A DNA stretch of 64,000 bases from Hermatobates lingyangjiaoensis (GCA_026182355.1 JAPFBL010001928.1:6217501-6281500); one strand, 5' to 3'. Numbered from the stretch's first letter, positions 46,157-59,324 are shown. Notes: a model not told the origin generated them from the letters alone. Numbers and translations are program-made.

Positions 46157-48640
46157 TAATGACTGAACTATAAAAACAGTTGTTAATGTGTTAAAGATGA
46201 TAGGATAGCTGGAAAAAAATGAAAGTTAAGGAAAAATAAATAGATTATATGAGAGAAAAAGTATTTATCTTACCTGAACATAAAAAAAAGTTCTTCCATT
46301 CATGTTAACATTCTTTTCACATTAATGAATATACAATTCAGGCAACAGTCAGATTTTTCTGATTTAATTACACACAAAGTTACATTTCAAGAATAATATA
46401 TAAACATAAACAACATGCGAAAGTCAACATCAATTCCTTTCACCTCTAAGGATAGTCTCAATTATGTACAGACCCGAAAAGATATTTCAAGAAGAAATAA
46501 AATAAAGTACATGCACACTGAAAAGAATAATACCATATAAACACCTTTTACAAGGAAATTAAAGAAACTTGAAAAGATGTTAACGTTAAAAGTTAATAAA
46601 GAAAAAGGCATAATAGTACAGTTAAAAAAAAAATGTTAACTTTACTTGTGATACAATGAAAAATGAATATCTCAGCATGCAGTTCTCAGTAAACACTAAT
46701 AGATTTACAATTTACATCAGTTCTTGTTCCTTATCTGATAGGTAAACAAACAACATCCGAATAACATAAAAGAGTGCACAACATCAATAATATAAAAACA
46801 GAGTTCATATGCACTTTTGGAGAAAAAGAATAAACAATGTCATTTATTGTTAACAACGAAAGTAAAATGACATGTAGTATTAATGTAAACCAAAAAATAG
46901 TAAATATATCTGTTTTCATAATCTTTAAGTTAATAGAACATAACTATTTTTTTTTAAAGTCCTTATTGCTGATTAAAATTTTAATTTCGTTTTCAAAACA
47001 AAAATTATTCAAGATGGTAAAAATTGAAAACCATTCAATATACAAACTGCAACTTATACCCAAATACTACAGTTTATAATTTAAAAATTTATTATTACAA
47101 ATTATTTTTAATTTTTAATAATTATTTTATTATTAAAATGACGTTTACTTTGCAAAAAGATATACATTTCTCTTATATTACATCTCTGACTTTTGCTTCA
47201 TTTATCGTCAAAAGCATTAAAAACTTCATGAAGGCTACAAAATATTTATCTGTCACAATAAATTTAATCAAATACTCGATCATTTTAACATTCTTTATAA
47301 AAGGTATAGACTACTATTTTATTTTCCTTTGTAAATTCATTCAAAAGACGAAAGAGACAGGCAGAAAATTAAAAATGAGTATAGCCGGAAGAAGGAATCT
47401 ATAATACTGAGAAGAAAGTCAAGGGATAAAAAGCATTAATACTACAATTACTCTGTGGAATACCCATAAATGAATGGTACTACTTAGAAATTAAATTTCG
47501 GTTTGGAAATGAAGTACATGTAAATATATATTTTATTTAGAAAGGTGAGAAAAGCAAATTAATTATTACAATTACTTAATATTGGTTAAACAAATATTTT
47601 ATCATAAAGAAATATAATATACTTATTTATAATTAATATTTTCTATAAACCTACAGATTCAACAGATGTATATAAATAATTATAAATGTATGCATTATTT
47701 TCATGTAAATATTTAATTAATTGCAAACAAATATGTTAAACATGAATTTGTACTGTAAATGTTAACCTTACTAAATTTGCAATTCTTAATTTTCCTATAT
47801 AAAATATTCATTTCTTTCTAAAAGTACTTGATTTCTGGAAATGTCTGAATAGATAAATTTAATTTGCAAAAAAGGTGAATTGTTCTAGGAGAATCAATTA
47901 AGTTTAAAGAAACCCATTTAATTTTTAAAGTCTAATTAATAATATTATATGGTATGTTTCAAAAAGGTGGATAAACTTTGTTAAAATTAATTTCTTATGA
48001 ATCGAGTAGTATGAGGAGGAAAACGTACTAGTTGAAATAAGTGCTTACAAAATATTATTTCTAAAATAATTTTTAATATACAATTTAAATATCATAAACT
48101 GCTTTTGGAGAAAATGCGGAGATACTTCTCTAGATTCAAAATAAACTTAACTATGTTGACGGTTATGTCGTATTTCTATTTTTAAAACGATTATTTCACC
48201 GTTTTAATTATTAAGCTAAATAAACAACAATACAGCTGAGGTAGATGGCATTAAAATAGTTTTCAGCTCTAGACACAGTTAACTACTAAAACTGCAGGAA
48301 AAAATACCAACTTTGTATAATTCGCATTAATGTTTTCGCTTTTTCGAGAATATCATCGATTTTTCGGCATTCTTAATACTTAAGGGTTGGCTGAACTGGC
48401 CATTTTCCCGTAAAAGCGTTAACTAGAATATTGCCTCCCTGATATATAAAGTCCGAATGCTTTAATCATACCCGCGCTTAAAAGTACTTCATAACAACGA
48501 TAAATGGATATTAAATTAGTGAAACAGAGATACTGGTAATCACTATTTATCTGGTAAGCTTGCAAAAAAAACAAAAGGAATAAGTATTTAAACAAACTTC
48601 TAATAAGATCTGTTTGATATTCAGCAGCCCAGTTAGATAC
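46156..48640. other. A+T-rich non-coding DNA
   Basis: Overlapping frames at 46731-47404 have the K/I/F/N/Y composition of translated A+T DNA and no domain. Nothing else was recognised. Confidence 0.45.
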
Positions 48641-48730
48641 TAGATATTAGAGTATACAGTATCCTTAGATACTGGATTTATACTGGGGGGGGGGGGATAC
48701 TAGATACTAGTGTATCTAGTATCCCCCCCT
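48640..48730. repeat. G-tract palindrome
   Basis: A run of 12 G (48685-48696) begins an inverted repeat, GGGGGGATACTAGATAC with GTATCTAGTATCCCCCC (about 48691-48728). It is preceded by variants of the word AGTATCCTTAGATACTGGAT. Such a sequence can form a stable hairpin, and the G-run is exceptional in this A+T-rich DNA. Confidence 0.7.
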
Positions 48731-50841
48731 CATCTTCATACTGGTGAGGTTTTTTTTCTAATAAAATAATTTTATCAGTTCTATATGTAGAACACAGAGT
48801 ACCTGTGCTAAACTGTAGATTGTAGATGACAATTTTTTTGAAAAACTTCCGTAAACGGAACAGTTACGGTGAAGGAACTAAAAACGAAATATCTAATATT
48901 TATATAGATAAACGGATACCTATGAATGTTTAGTTAAAAGTACGAATTTAGAAAAGAATAATTTTCAGAAATTACTCTTTATATCTTATAGTTCTTAATT
49001 TCACCAATGGAATAAGGTGCAAACGAGTAAAACATAATCAGATGTAAATTTAATATTAAACTATCCGTAAGGAAAACTCCATCACAGACAAGTGAATGTT
49101 AAAATGTAAATGGCAAACGACAATTTTACAGTTTATAAAATTTGAAAGGTTAAGATGACGTCAAAGAGAAAAAAAAATGTTTCGGAGAAAAGTTCTAAAG
49201 AATAAAATTGCAATCGATTAAGTATTTGTATAAAAGAAAATCGTCCCTACTTAAACACTATTTCCCAACAGCGTGGTTCATGTGTACTTTCAGAATCTAT
49301 AACGTCATATGGGGCTATCTTTGACCCAAGGAGATGTTTGCCAACAAAGATATACACTTTATTTTGTTACGTGAGCATAGGAAAAAAATCTAAAACTTGG
49401 AGGTCAAATAACAATGAAGAAGCCTACGAATTTCATAATTTGTACACTACACCGCATCATTTGGAAAACTGTATCGGTGGACCATTACCAGTCCTCAGAA
49501 AAAATTAAAAAAAACTGGGATAATTATACCAAAATTGTGTTTTTGCATAATATAACAAGCAGTATAATGAATAGTCACTAGTGAGGTTACGTCAATACTG
49601 TTATTACAAAATATCAAATTCATATTACCATAGAATTAATAATAATTAGAAGTTGATTTCAAATAGACTTTACAAAGTCTTATTATCAGAATGATTATGA
49701 CTTCAATTATCTAAATTTAATAGTATATTTATTACACAAAAGTAGGCAGCATAAGAGTTATATTCATATACTAGTAGGCACTCGAGAGTATGTGGAATAC
49801 TAATAAAGCTTAAAAAATAGTCGGGTTTCTATTATTTCAGAATTTTCATTAAGAGAATAAATGGCCCGGTCGTTCTTACTAGAAAATGCTAAATGTGTTT
49901 AACAATTCTTACAAATAATAAACCAATGTGGGTTTTATTTACTTTTTACACATCGACGAACACTCTCACTTGTCGTAATAGTCACGGTTATGACAAAAAT
50001 CAAAGAAAATCAACTAAGACCTTAGTCCAAAAAATTAGGTCACCAAACTTCAGTTGTAATAGTTCAGCGATTTACATACATACAATATGGAGATAGCTAA
50101 AAAAAATCTTTGATGTTGGTATACTTTCATAAGCTATTTATAAGTAGTGGGTATTACATATTACTTTAAAGTTTTAATTTAAGAAAATATATTTTAATAC
50201 GATTAAAAAATCTTGAAATTTTTAATTTTACTAAAGAAATCCCCACTTCTGTGATCATCATCAGTAATATAACCCAAAAAGGCTAAAAATATGACTTTAT
50301 CAAAATCTTACTGAATATTTGGTGCAATGATATATCGAAAAACCTCCTTTGTCACTAATAAAAGCGTGAGTGAGAGATCATTGGACTCTCTTTACCAGGT
50401 CAAAAAAAAGAAAAAAGAGTAGTACTATATTTTAATTTAATCAAACTAACTTAGCATAGAGATTGTTAAGAAGTAGTATTTTAATAGAAGGCTTATTGGT
50501 GTATATTAACATTTTCCATTTGTTACATGATAAAATTTAGAGTAATAACAGAATTTAAACACAAATTCACGATTCTAGCGGTAAGTCCACAAAATCACCA
50601 AACCTCATCAGGGAGTGGTGGGTCCAAAGTGGGGTTGGGGTTGCTACTAGTACTGAAGAGTGGTTCTAAACTTCAAATTACCCAAAGTAATCATAAATAT
50701 GATTACTATGCATAATCATATCTTTACACTAATCATGAAAAAAATTTAACTTTGAGATTTTGATAGATTTATATGTTTCGAAGTCCACTGAATCCATTTT
50801 TGATATATGTGGATAATGCCTTCATGAAATGTTATCGATAT
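48731..50841. other. A+T-rich DNA, one G+C-richer patch
   Basis: A patch at 49260-49500 of more balanced composition (TGGGGCTATCTTTGACCC and neighbours) has stops in all frames and may be a decayed gene or transposon. A G-rich stretch at 50600-50660 lies near the next family A element. No gene is supported. Confidence 0.35.
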
Positions 50842-51222
50842 ATAGTTACTGGTCAATGATCAAACCACAATATGAAATCACAATAAGATCTTTCAATCAC
50901 AACAAGCGGTCTTCGTCAGAGTCAAAAACCCAACTGAAACACTAGATGCATAAAACATCTGGTGAGGGGTTGAGAAGAGTGGGAGGGAAGAGTGACATTT
51001 TAAAAGGGTGAAAGTGTACCTTTCTGCAGAAAGAAAGAGATGTTTTCTGCACTCCCTCACCAGATGTTTTCTGCATCCAGTGCTTTAGTTGGGTTTTTTG
51101 TCTCTGACGAAGACTGCTTGTTACGGTTGAAAGACCTTAGTCTTGTTTTCCCATTTCAAATTGTGGTTTGATCATTGATTGTTACTTCATGTCTTTATGT
51201 GAAATCTTTTTATAGCTACTGG
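50842..51222. mobile_element. Long family A element with probable target-site duplication
   Basis: The element runs from TCAATGATCAAACCACAAT (50853) to CTTTATGTGAAATCTTTTT (51211). ATAGTTACTGG (50842-50852) on the left and ATAGCTACTGG (51212-51222) on the right differ at one base and look like an 11-bp target-site duplication. The right motif (51104-51132) is CTGACGA, A, GACTG, CTTGTTA, CGGTT, GAAA. Compared with other copies one C-G pair has become U-G and the stem still forms. Internal words AACCCAACTGAAACAC, GGTGAGGGGTTGA, GAGTGGGAGGG, AAAAGGGTG match the 43.8-kb copy. Confidence 0.75.
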
Positions 51223-52749
51223 TGTGGAAAAGATCGGTGTTGTTAGTGGGAAAGAAATTAATTGCATTAATTTTAAATAATTACAAGAGGTAACAAAATA
51301 CTAAAAAGGTTACGGTTAGGTTACTCTTGTTGTTATTTATCGGATTCTCGTACCTTAATTTTATTCAACCTTAAATAACCAATTAATTTGAATTAAGTTT
51401 ATTTTCAAAACTAGAATACAAACTAACAATCAATTAAATTAATATATTTTTGAAAATAATCAAAAACATAAAATCCATAACAAATAACATGATCTAGAAC
51501 AAAATGTAAAATAATTAAATTATTCTATTATAAATTTTAGAAAAATTGCTCTTCATAATTAAGTTTTATTATTTAATTATTTTGTTTTCATAAACTCCTT
51601 GAAATAATATTTAGAACAAATTGAGAATATAATTAAATATGTAACCACTACCGTAAAAGTTGATAACGCATCAAATTTCACCGGTTATTTTGAATAATTA
51701 CGCTTATTGTTTTTATTTTTAATATAATTCCAGGAATGTTTCTAATCTTAATTTTTAGTTATTACTTGCTTTCTTTAGTGCAGTAATAATTATTGCACTC
51801 ACGTTATAATTACAAAATAGATTCAGCTACACTAAATAAATCACTGTTGGTAAATGACTTAGATAATATGTTTAGTTACGGTAAAGATCAGTGTACAACA
51901 ATTCTAATATATATGTATTCTATCATCGGAGAGAAATGCCCCGTAAATGCACGATTACAGGTTTTCATAGAAAGACTACAACATAATAAACTTGTGGAAA
52001 AGTTCAGGATTACCAATATAAAACAAATCCATAATGTGGATATCAATAACTAAAATAAACGTGAATTAACAAATACTCCACATTTTCTACTTCAAGGATA
52101 ACAAAAAAACATTAAAAATTGGACATATGGAAGAAGAAAACACCAGACTCCATGTTTAAAAGATATAAGAATTTTCAAAAATTAAGTGGTCTTTAATCTT
52201 TAAAAAGTTTCAGAACATTAAATAACGCTTCAACTGAATCATAATTTCCTTTTGTTATACTCGTTAGGTTAGTCAGAAAGGGTAATGTTACTTTAATGAG
52301 GTAGACAAACTAAAGAGGTCTGTTGATGACTAACTTATTCATAATCATTTGACTACAGACTTGTTTTACGTAGTTAGACTACAGCATAGTCTATAATTGG
52401 CCCCACAAAATCAACTATATATAGCTAAATACCACTTTAAAAGAACACAATTAGTCTTTTTAGTTTTTGCCTATACACACATTAGGTGTACGGATTGTAT
52501 AAGCAAATTTTAAAATAATTAAATAATAAGTCAACAAACACACTTTTTATTAAGAAATAGAATATTATTTCTAAAGACTGAGTTTGAATAAAGTTTAAGG
52601 CTAAGGTAATAATCAACAAAATGATTAAAATTAAGTTGATAATATCAATAACAACACTTTGAAATCACAGTTACTAATATGGCACAAACTAGTCTTGAGA
52701 GGAGATCTCAGGGATATACTCGTATATATATATGTATACATTATTCAGA

Positions 52750-52783
<34 letters not shown>

Positions 52784-54400
52784 TATATATATTCAGTCTA
52801 ATGTCCGTATGTAGTGAATGTGGTATCCGAAAGTACGGGATATCACATATCCGCATTTATAGTTTTATCAACAAAAGTTAATTCACTACTTGCTTAAAAT
52901 ATTATTTTATTTCCAAAGTGGATTTCTAAAACCTTCTGTACGCATACAGAACACCAATAACTAATATAACTTCATAAAAGGTTGTGTAATAAATTACTAA
53001 AACACGGAAAAATTACATTATTCATGAAATGAAATGAATGGTCTGCATTATAACTGACATACTGAAAATAGTATGGATTATTACTTTGATAAGCAAAAAA
53101 TGGACTTTCAGTCTCCGTAATGATTAAATTAAAGACCTCTTTAGGGAATAAATATATAATCATTTAATTCTGTCTACATTTTTAAATATACCCGAAGAGT
53201 TCTTAAACAAATAATCTTTAGAGATTATTTGCATCAAAACAAATATAATTCACCTAATAAAAAAAAAACTAAAATAGATTATAACACTATAAAAAAATAA
53301 TTCTCAATCGAGAAGACTATGCAATGTTACAATTACGTATAATCACTGTCATATATTACAGATGTCAAATATAGCCATATGTTTCAAAATCTCTCCAATG
53401 ATCTAATAAAAAAAAAATGAAACTGACTTCCCTGTATCATGACTTTAAGATCAACTTTACAACTCTTGCACGGGTGATCAAAGGATTTATTGTTCTATTG
53501 AAACAATAACCTGTGTAACACCGGAGTTCCAAGGAGACACTTGGGGAACCTAAGTCATTAAACTCTCCTTTCATTGAAGAAATAAAAATTTTACCTTTTT
53601 CCAACATTTCCAAGGATTAAACGAAGTCACAGGGTGGAATATTTTGCATAATAGTCGTAAATAATAAAATTTCCAACCAACCAAGTATTTACAGATTTGC
53701 TCTACAGTCATCTAATTGTAAAATATGTTTATATCTTTTTTTTACTACTTACAACATTATAGATTTAAACGGAGACACAACCTGAAAACTCCTCCATATA
53801 TGTTAGTCGAGATGTTACTAACTAGATGTTTAGTATATTAGTAGCGTTCAAACAGAGAACGGAAAAAAATACCAAAAACGCAGTTTCTTATACATTAATA
53901 CTTTTAAATTATATATAATTGTTATATTTCAGTCAACAGTTCACTAAAATAAAATAAAAAAAAAAATCGTCCTTAACAGCACTGAACATTCCGGAAAGCT
54001 GCATTATATTATATTATCTCCAGATGTCCAGTGCACATGCTGTGACAACTAACGAGCATAAATAACCTCTAATGCTTACAAAACCACCATTAGCTTATGT
54101 TTCAATGAATGAATCAAGTTACGATGAGTAAAAATAACTAAATAAATTTACACTGTGTTAATCCAATTAATGAAATCCACTGATAGATCCCTTAGACGTC
54201 CAATAATATTTCTTACATCGTAAGATAATGATGTATGAAAATTCCAAAGGCCCTTATTAAAAAATGAATGTCATGGTTATGTTATATGTTTTAAAAGGCA
54301 CTGAAAAATTGCTTATAAATTGTAAAATTGACACATACACTAAATAATATATATATATAAGGTTTCAATAATGCATATTGATTGTAAGAACCGCTTATTG
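51223..54400. other. A+T-rich DNA, likely downstream of AP-1 sigma
   Basis: (TA)n tracts at 52722-52792 and 54347-54358 are the only structured features. If the AP-1 sigma transcript uses its internal donor at 54433, a further 3' exon would be expected on the minus strand here or beyond. I searched by eye for the conserved RSVLEE-type end and did not find it. Confidence 0.45.
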
Positions 54401-54571
54401 TTAGAGGTCTACAGGGCAGTCTCCGTCACTAACCTCTTGAAGGAGATCCTGGGCTGCTATAGCCTTCAGAACATTCTTCTTAGATGTCTCTTGAATTTCA
54501 CCTCCAAGTAAAAGTTCATCCAAAATAAAGTAGGCTTTTTCAAAGTTGAAAATAATATCTAATTCGCAAAC
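54401..54571 (-). CDS. AP1S: AP-1 sigma, last visible exon
   Basis: The acceptor TTATAATTTCAG precedes GTT TGC. The exon encodes [46 protein letters not shown], then [10 protein letters not shown] and TAA. Immediately after LLQE the sequence reads GAG then GTTAGT (exon end 54434), a good splice donor. It sits exactly where mammalian AP1S genes join their final exon. The [10 protein letters not shown] tail may therefore be a read-through isoform, comparable to the short QEVS-type end of AP1S3. Confidence 0.9.
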   Translation of the reverse strand, partial: VCELDIIFNFEKAYFILDELLLGGEIQETSKKNVLKAIAAQDLLQEVSDGDCPVDL

Positions 54572-57500
54572 CTGAAATTATAATGAATCAGTTTACATTA
54601 CTCAAATATAAATTATTAATATTGTATCAAGTTTAAAAATTAATACATTTTAATAAGACATAAAGAAGATAACAAGAAAATACATATAAAACCTTTTATT
54701 TCCGGGAATCACGGAAGACACTAAGAAGTCAACACTGACGAACCAAACAGTGTAGACCAACAGGGACTGGTTTTGTTATATTCATGCGATTGAATACCCT
54801 ATGAAGGCCATTAGTCAAAAATAAACAAGTAGAAGTTGTGTGCAGAGTATTTGGAATGCGACTATTTGTTGACAGTAGTTTTTTACATTTGTCACACACA
54901 AACTGGTACCAAAGTGAAATTTTAAACTCAATATTTGAAGACTTATTGTAAGCTCGATTCAAAGGGAAAAGAATGGATTTATATCGACCTTAAATTGATA
55001 GTGAAGAGAATGAAGCAGCGAACAAAGCTGTAAAGAGGTGGTATATAGTTTCTGTTAAGAGCAACCACAAGTTTCAACTAGCAAATAACAAAGGACCGTG
55101 GTTAGGTACATGTGATTAGACAGAGTAGAAAACGCAACCCACATAACATTCTCAGTTCACCGTAGCGACTTACAGCAGATTGAGTCGTTTTATAATCGGT
55201 TATATAGGCTTACATAGGCATACCTCCTGGTTTGAAGAAATCCTTACTCACAATGTATGAGGATAACTTGATATATCTCATACATTAAAGATTCTTAATC
55301 CAATTCCCAATCTTAAGGCTCAACAGAGAATATTGATTGACCCTACAAATAAACTAATTTGTTTATCTCCTCTATACTTTGGTTCAGAATACTATAGATC
55401 GTAGCAACCACCTTGACACAACAAAGTCAATACGTCAGGTCAAGGTAGTACCTAGTTTTTCTGAAGATGACTGAATTCACAGACAGTGAAATCTAGTGTG
55501 ATGATTGGTGATAAATTTGAACTAAACTGACATGGAATTGTATAATTTTCCTTAATTAGTTAGTAAAAATTAAGTTTTGGCACCATATTTTGTAAGAATA
55601 CTTTGAGTAGGATAAAAATAAACATAGAAAAGAAACATACAAAAAACCATATAACTTCATTCCTACAGTTTGCAACGCATAAAAACGTTAATTATAAGAC
55701 TACATGATAATTTAACAATATCAATGAACGCATAATTATAATTTCATTCATATAGTAACAATCTGTTTGATATTTACCTGTTAATTATACAAAGTATTAT
55801 TTCAGAGAAGTTTAAACACCTTCAAAGCCAAATCCTAAAGATTCTCTCCCACCTGCCACTACATGTATTTAGTAAAATATTTACCTTCATTTCAAAATCC
55901 CTTTTTCATAGTAGATTCCCAAACGAACCAAACACAGTTGATTGTTGTCCCCTCTTCACTCGCAATAACTTCAAAACCTCGATTATTTTGTTGGTTAACC
56001 CAACTATTATTTGTAAATGCAAATTCAATAATAGTTCTGAATGAAACACATCGTAGTTAAAAAATATTTATTTAAAACGAAGGCAACAATAAATCCTTCC
56101 ATAACTGAAAAAGCTAAAATAAACGTTAAAAAAATCTATGAAACTAATTTACTTAAAAATGTTCCAATATTTATTTATAATCCTAAATTTTGCAGGACTA
56201 ACTCCATCCAATGTACCTCTTGGTTTTTATGATGCAATTTAATTGTTTATCGACCACTATGGGTCCCTTTACTGTGGAAGAAAGTTCGGCCTAGGCCAAA
56301 CAATCAGTCTCTAACGGTGTCAAATATTTTTGTACAATGGGAAACAACACACAAAACATATGAACAAAATATTTGAATCCCTGAGGGAACTATATATCAG
56401 AATACTTATATATTAGCAACTCCTGACGGTTCATATATCCGTCAGCTAAATAAGGATTCTCTACTTCTCAAATAGGAGGATATTCTCTTGGTAATACTAA
56501 AAGCTAGCATTAATTGATCTGGACTAATTAACACTCTCTTGACCAATCAACAAAAGGCTGAACAGGGAGAGAGAGAGAGAGAGATGGTGAAGAAAAAATT
56601 ATATTAAAAATAGACGAGTCTATCATTTTGGAAAAGATAGAGGTGAAGGGTTGATGAAACTTCTATCGAAACTAATTTCTGAGTTATTGCACCTAACAGA
56701 AATTATTCGATGAGAATAATAATGGGATTTTAAACAGTCCATTATCACCTATGTATAAAATGAAGTATAGAAAAATGAGCAAATCATTTTTACTGGAGGA
56801 CAGTAATATTCAGTTAGGAAAGTACTATTAATTTATGGGATCTACTGGCTCTCCAAATAAAAACAATAAAAGAAGTAATTACATGAACCATGTCGCTATA
56901 AAATGGTTAAATTCTCAGCTATATACGATTGGAGTGTATAATGTTTCAGAAATCTTCATACTACTGATTTACAACCCAAAACTTCATTAACAGTGTACAA
57001 ATCAATTATTACTGCTAAAATAATCCTTACCACATTCACTATTAACTCATATCAAAAATTGGTGGCATATAAAAAATAATGAACTACTCGTACTTTCCGA
57101 TAATGAACTACAAGCCCTGAACTAAATTTTACAGTAGCCTATTAACCTGAGCGTTTGAAACAAACTATATACTCACACTTCCAAAATATTTATCTAAAAG
57201 TTCCACGTATCGATAATTAATGTTTCTGCAAAATCATCTGTGCTTTATTATAAAATAAAATTATTAATATGAAATTAACAAATTTACACATGAAACAAAA
57301 TGCAATAGAATTGTCACCTGGCATGAGAAAATAACAAAATTGCACACATTTAGTTCACAAGTAACGAATACTACACAAACCACTTCTGAATTTCACAGTA
57401 ATTCCCCATTCATGATTACATTCTTACCACGTAATACAGTAACTTTATGCTCATTACCCATGGGTTCTACATTGTTTTTTTTTTTTTTTTATATGGACAG

Positions 57501-59009
57501 AAACCAAGGTAGCCATTATAAAACTGGTGTAAAGATAGCAGTTGCCTTTTTTCCTCATCCCAAAACATATTTCTTTCCTTCCTTAAAACCTCCCTTTTTT
57601 TGAAAAAAAAAAGAAGTATTTACTTTAAAATATTTGAACCTTCATTAAGTTAATGAAACAATGGTCATAATTAAGAAATTCAAAGAAGCTTTCAAAATTT
57701 GATAAAGTATCAATGTATCAATTTCAGTCGATTTCTCTGCATAAAGAACCAAAATTTAAATAAAGTAAGAAAGGTTAATTATTTTTTCTCATTTATAACT
57801 CTAGAAGATTGAAAATCAATTCTTAGAATACTTTTTTACTGTAACTTTCTAATCTTATTAACATCGTAACAGAATAGATTCATGTTCATAATAATTAAGA
57901 CAACCCAAAACTTCATTATCAGTGTAAATCAATTATTGCTACTAAAATAATCCTTATCACATTCACTAATAACTCATAAATAAAATTGGTGACATATAAA
58001 AAATAATGAACTTCTTTCCGATAATGAACTAGAAGCCCCGAACTAAATTTCAGAGTAGCCTATTAACCTGGGCGTTTGAAAAAAAACAACTATATACTCA
58101 CACTTCCAAAATATTTATCTAAAAGTTCCACGTATCGATGAATAACTTCCAAGGTGAGAAGTTCATTGTCAAATTGTTCAATGGCACAGCAAAAATACAA
58201 ACTAGCATACCTGAAATAAAAAAAAAAAGGATGATATTCTTTCATATTTTTGTTTAATGAGAAAGGAACAATAGAATCGAAATCAATAACTTTATATTTG
58301 TCTATTTAACTGACCTCTTATAAACAATCTTTAAATCTTTCCACTCAAGAAAACTGCACATTTTAGGTTTTCGTGCTAATATAGTAGTGATAAGTTCACG
58401 CGTTATCTTTTTCTTCACTTTATCCGGATGAGCTACATACCACTTTTGTAAACGCAATTTTCCTTGCCGACTAAATAATAACATAAACTGCATCTGGATG
58501 TAAAACAATATTAACATGATCTGGTTAAAAAGCAACAATACATATGAACATTTATAACAATTCAAGAGAAATAAACCTTACCATTTTCCAAAAGATATAT
58601 ATCTATATATTATTACAATTATAAAACTTCACAGCTCAAAAATTCCAATGCTACTATAAACTTCAAAATGCATCAATATTAATAAAGAATGGAAATTAAA
58701 CTAAATTACTCCATACTAAAACAGCTTAGTAACCTCTCTGTTCCACATGTTGCAAATTACAGGACTACAATTTCTAAAATGTTCCAGAAATATACAAATT
58801 TTGAATGATTACCTTTTACACTGATTTACTTAATTTTCTGTTTTTGCACTTAATTCATTAATGATAGCATAAAATAAAACTTAAATTAAAAATATATTTC
58901 ATGTTATCTACCCTTAGAGAAATAAATCATTAATACCATTATTATAACCAACACAATTATATTACAATTCTTGAAATATTCCTAAAGAATATAAATAGAT
59001 TATTATAAC

Positions 59010-59040
<31 letters not shown>

Positions 59041-59268
59041 AATAGATTATTACCATTATTTGATGTCTTTTAACATTACAATTAATACATTATGAACATC
59101 AAACCTCCTCAACTCCCAGAAACTGTGATCGCATTAATACTTAAATTTGTAATAATAATCAGCCCTATATTATTGTACCTTTCTGCTTATAAAATAATTA
59201 ATCGAAAAATATACTACAAAGTATTTCTTATCAAAAGTGCATACTTTTTCTGTAGTTATACTTACCAT
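54401..59268 (-). CDS. AP1S: AP-1 complex subunit sigma (clathrin adaptor small chain)
   Basis: This spliced gene encodes the small sigma subunit of the AP-1 heterotetramer. AP-1 selects cargo and recruits clathrin at the trans-Golgi network and endosomes. The joined exons give about 153 residues: [19 protein letters not shown] at the start, [53 protein letters not shown], then [20 protein letters not shown] and [18 protein letters not shown]. These match the longin-like sigma fold of animal AP1S1/2/3 along the entire length (family about 154-158 residues). Coding segments are 59266-59268 (probable), 58315-58493, 58102-58210 and 54401-54571. All acceptors are CAG and the donors are GTCAGT and GTGAGT. 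The third intron is about 3.5 kb and holds a partial exon duplication. No disabling change was seen. Confidence 0.93.
54572..58101 (-). other. AP-1 sigma intron 3
   Basis: This intron of about 3.5 kb holds the partial exon duplication (56971-57214) and a (GA)n tract (56567-56584). A minus-strand frame at 54729-54962 ([20 protein letters not shown] onward) and plus-strand frames at 55863-56232 and 57340-57603 have no recognised domain. The first has more cysteine and proline than expected from A+T noise and may be a transposon remnant. Confidence 0.6.
56971..57214 (-). pseudogene. Duplicated 3' half of AP-1 sigma exon 3 plus intron
   Basis: About 244 bp is a second copy of 57900-58139. It includes the last 12-13 codons of exon 3 ([12 protein letters not shown]), the intact donor GTGAGT, and about 200 bp of the following intron. 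The copy ends abruptly inside the exon at CGAT, so it has no acceptor of its own and cannot form a normal exon. The offset between copies is about 925-929 bp. Substitutions and small indels in the intronic part, with the coding part almost unchanged, suggest a moderately old duplication. Confidence 0.85.
58102..58210 (-). CDS. AP1S: AP-1 sigma, exon 3
   Basis: The acceptor TTTATTTCAG is followed by G TAT GCT, completing the arginine split across the intron. The exon encodes [20 protein letters not shown], then [16 protein letters not shown]. It ends in phase 0 before GTGAGT. Length (109 nt) and phases match the vertebrate exon structure as I know it. Confidence 0.92.
58315..58493 (-). CDS. 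AP1S: AP-1 sigma, exon 2
   Basis: The acceptor TTTTACATCCAG is followed directly by ATG CAG TTT ATG. The exon encodes [40 protein letters not shown] and [20 protein letters not shown], with the final arginine codon split (AG|G). The upstream open frame on genomic DNA (from 58565) is intronic. Confidence 0.93.
59009..59040. repeat. (TTA)n microsatellite
   Basis: About ten TTA units lie in the AP-1 sigma first intron. Confidence 0.9.
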
Positions 59269-59324
59269 TAATAGGGTTTACAGGCATCCCGTCCTGAGCA
59301 CAGGACTTTCATAGTTTCTGAAAA
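59266..59324 (-). CDS. AP1S: Probable AP-1 sigma first coding exon (ATG only)
   Basis: On the minus strand CCCTATTAATG is followed by the consensus donor GTAAGT. Splicing this ATG to exon 2 gives MMQFMLL, like the MMRFMLL start of mammalian AP1S1. An in-frame TAA lies 12 nt upstream of the ATG, so translation would begin here. The exon may start at an acceptor-like TTTCTTTACCAG (end 59325) or further upstream. Similar ATG-GTAAG strings occur at 58570-58576 and 60766-60772, so alternative first exons are possible. Confidence 0.45.

Noticed and set aside
46731..47404. Three overlapping frames of 62-126 codons
   Set aside because: Composition is almost entirely I/F/N/K/Y/L/T with no domain, as expected from A+T-rich DNA; no splice or promoter support.
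56971..57214. Independent second AP-1 sigma exon 3 used in alternative splicing
   Set aside because: The copy starts in mid-exon without an acceptor, so a mutually exclusive exon is not supported.
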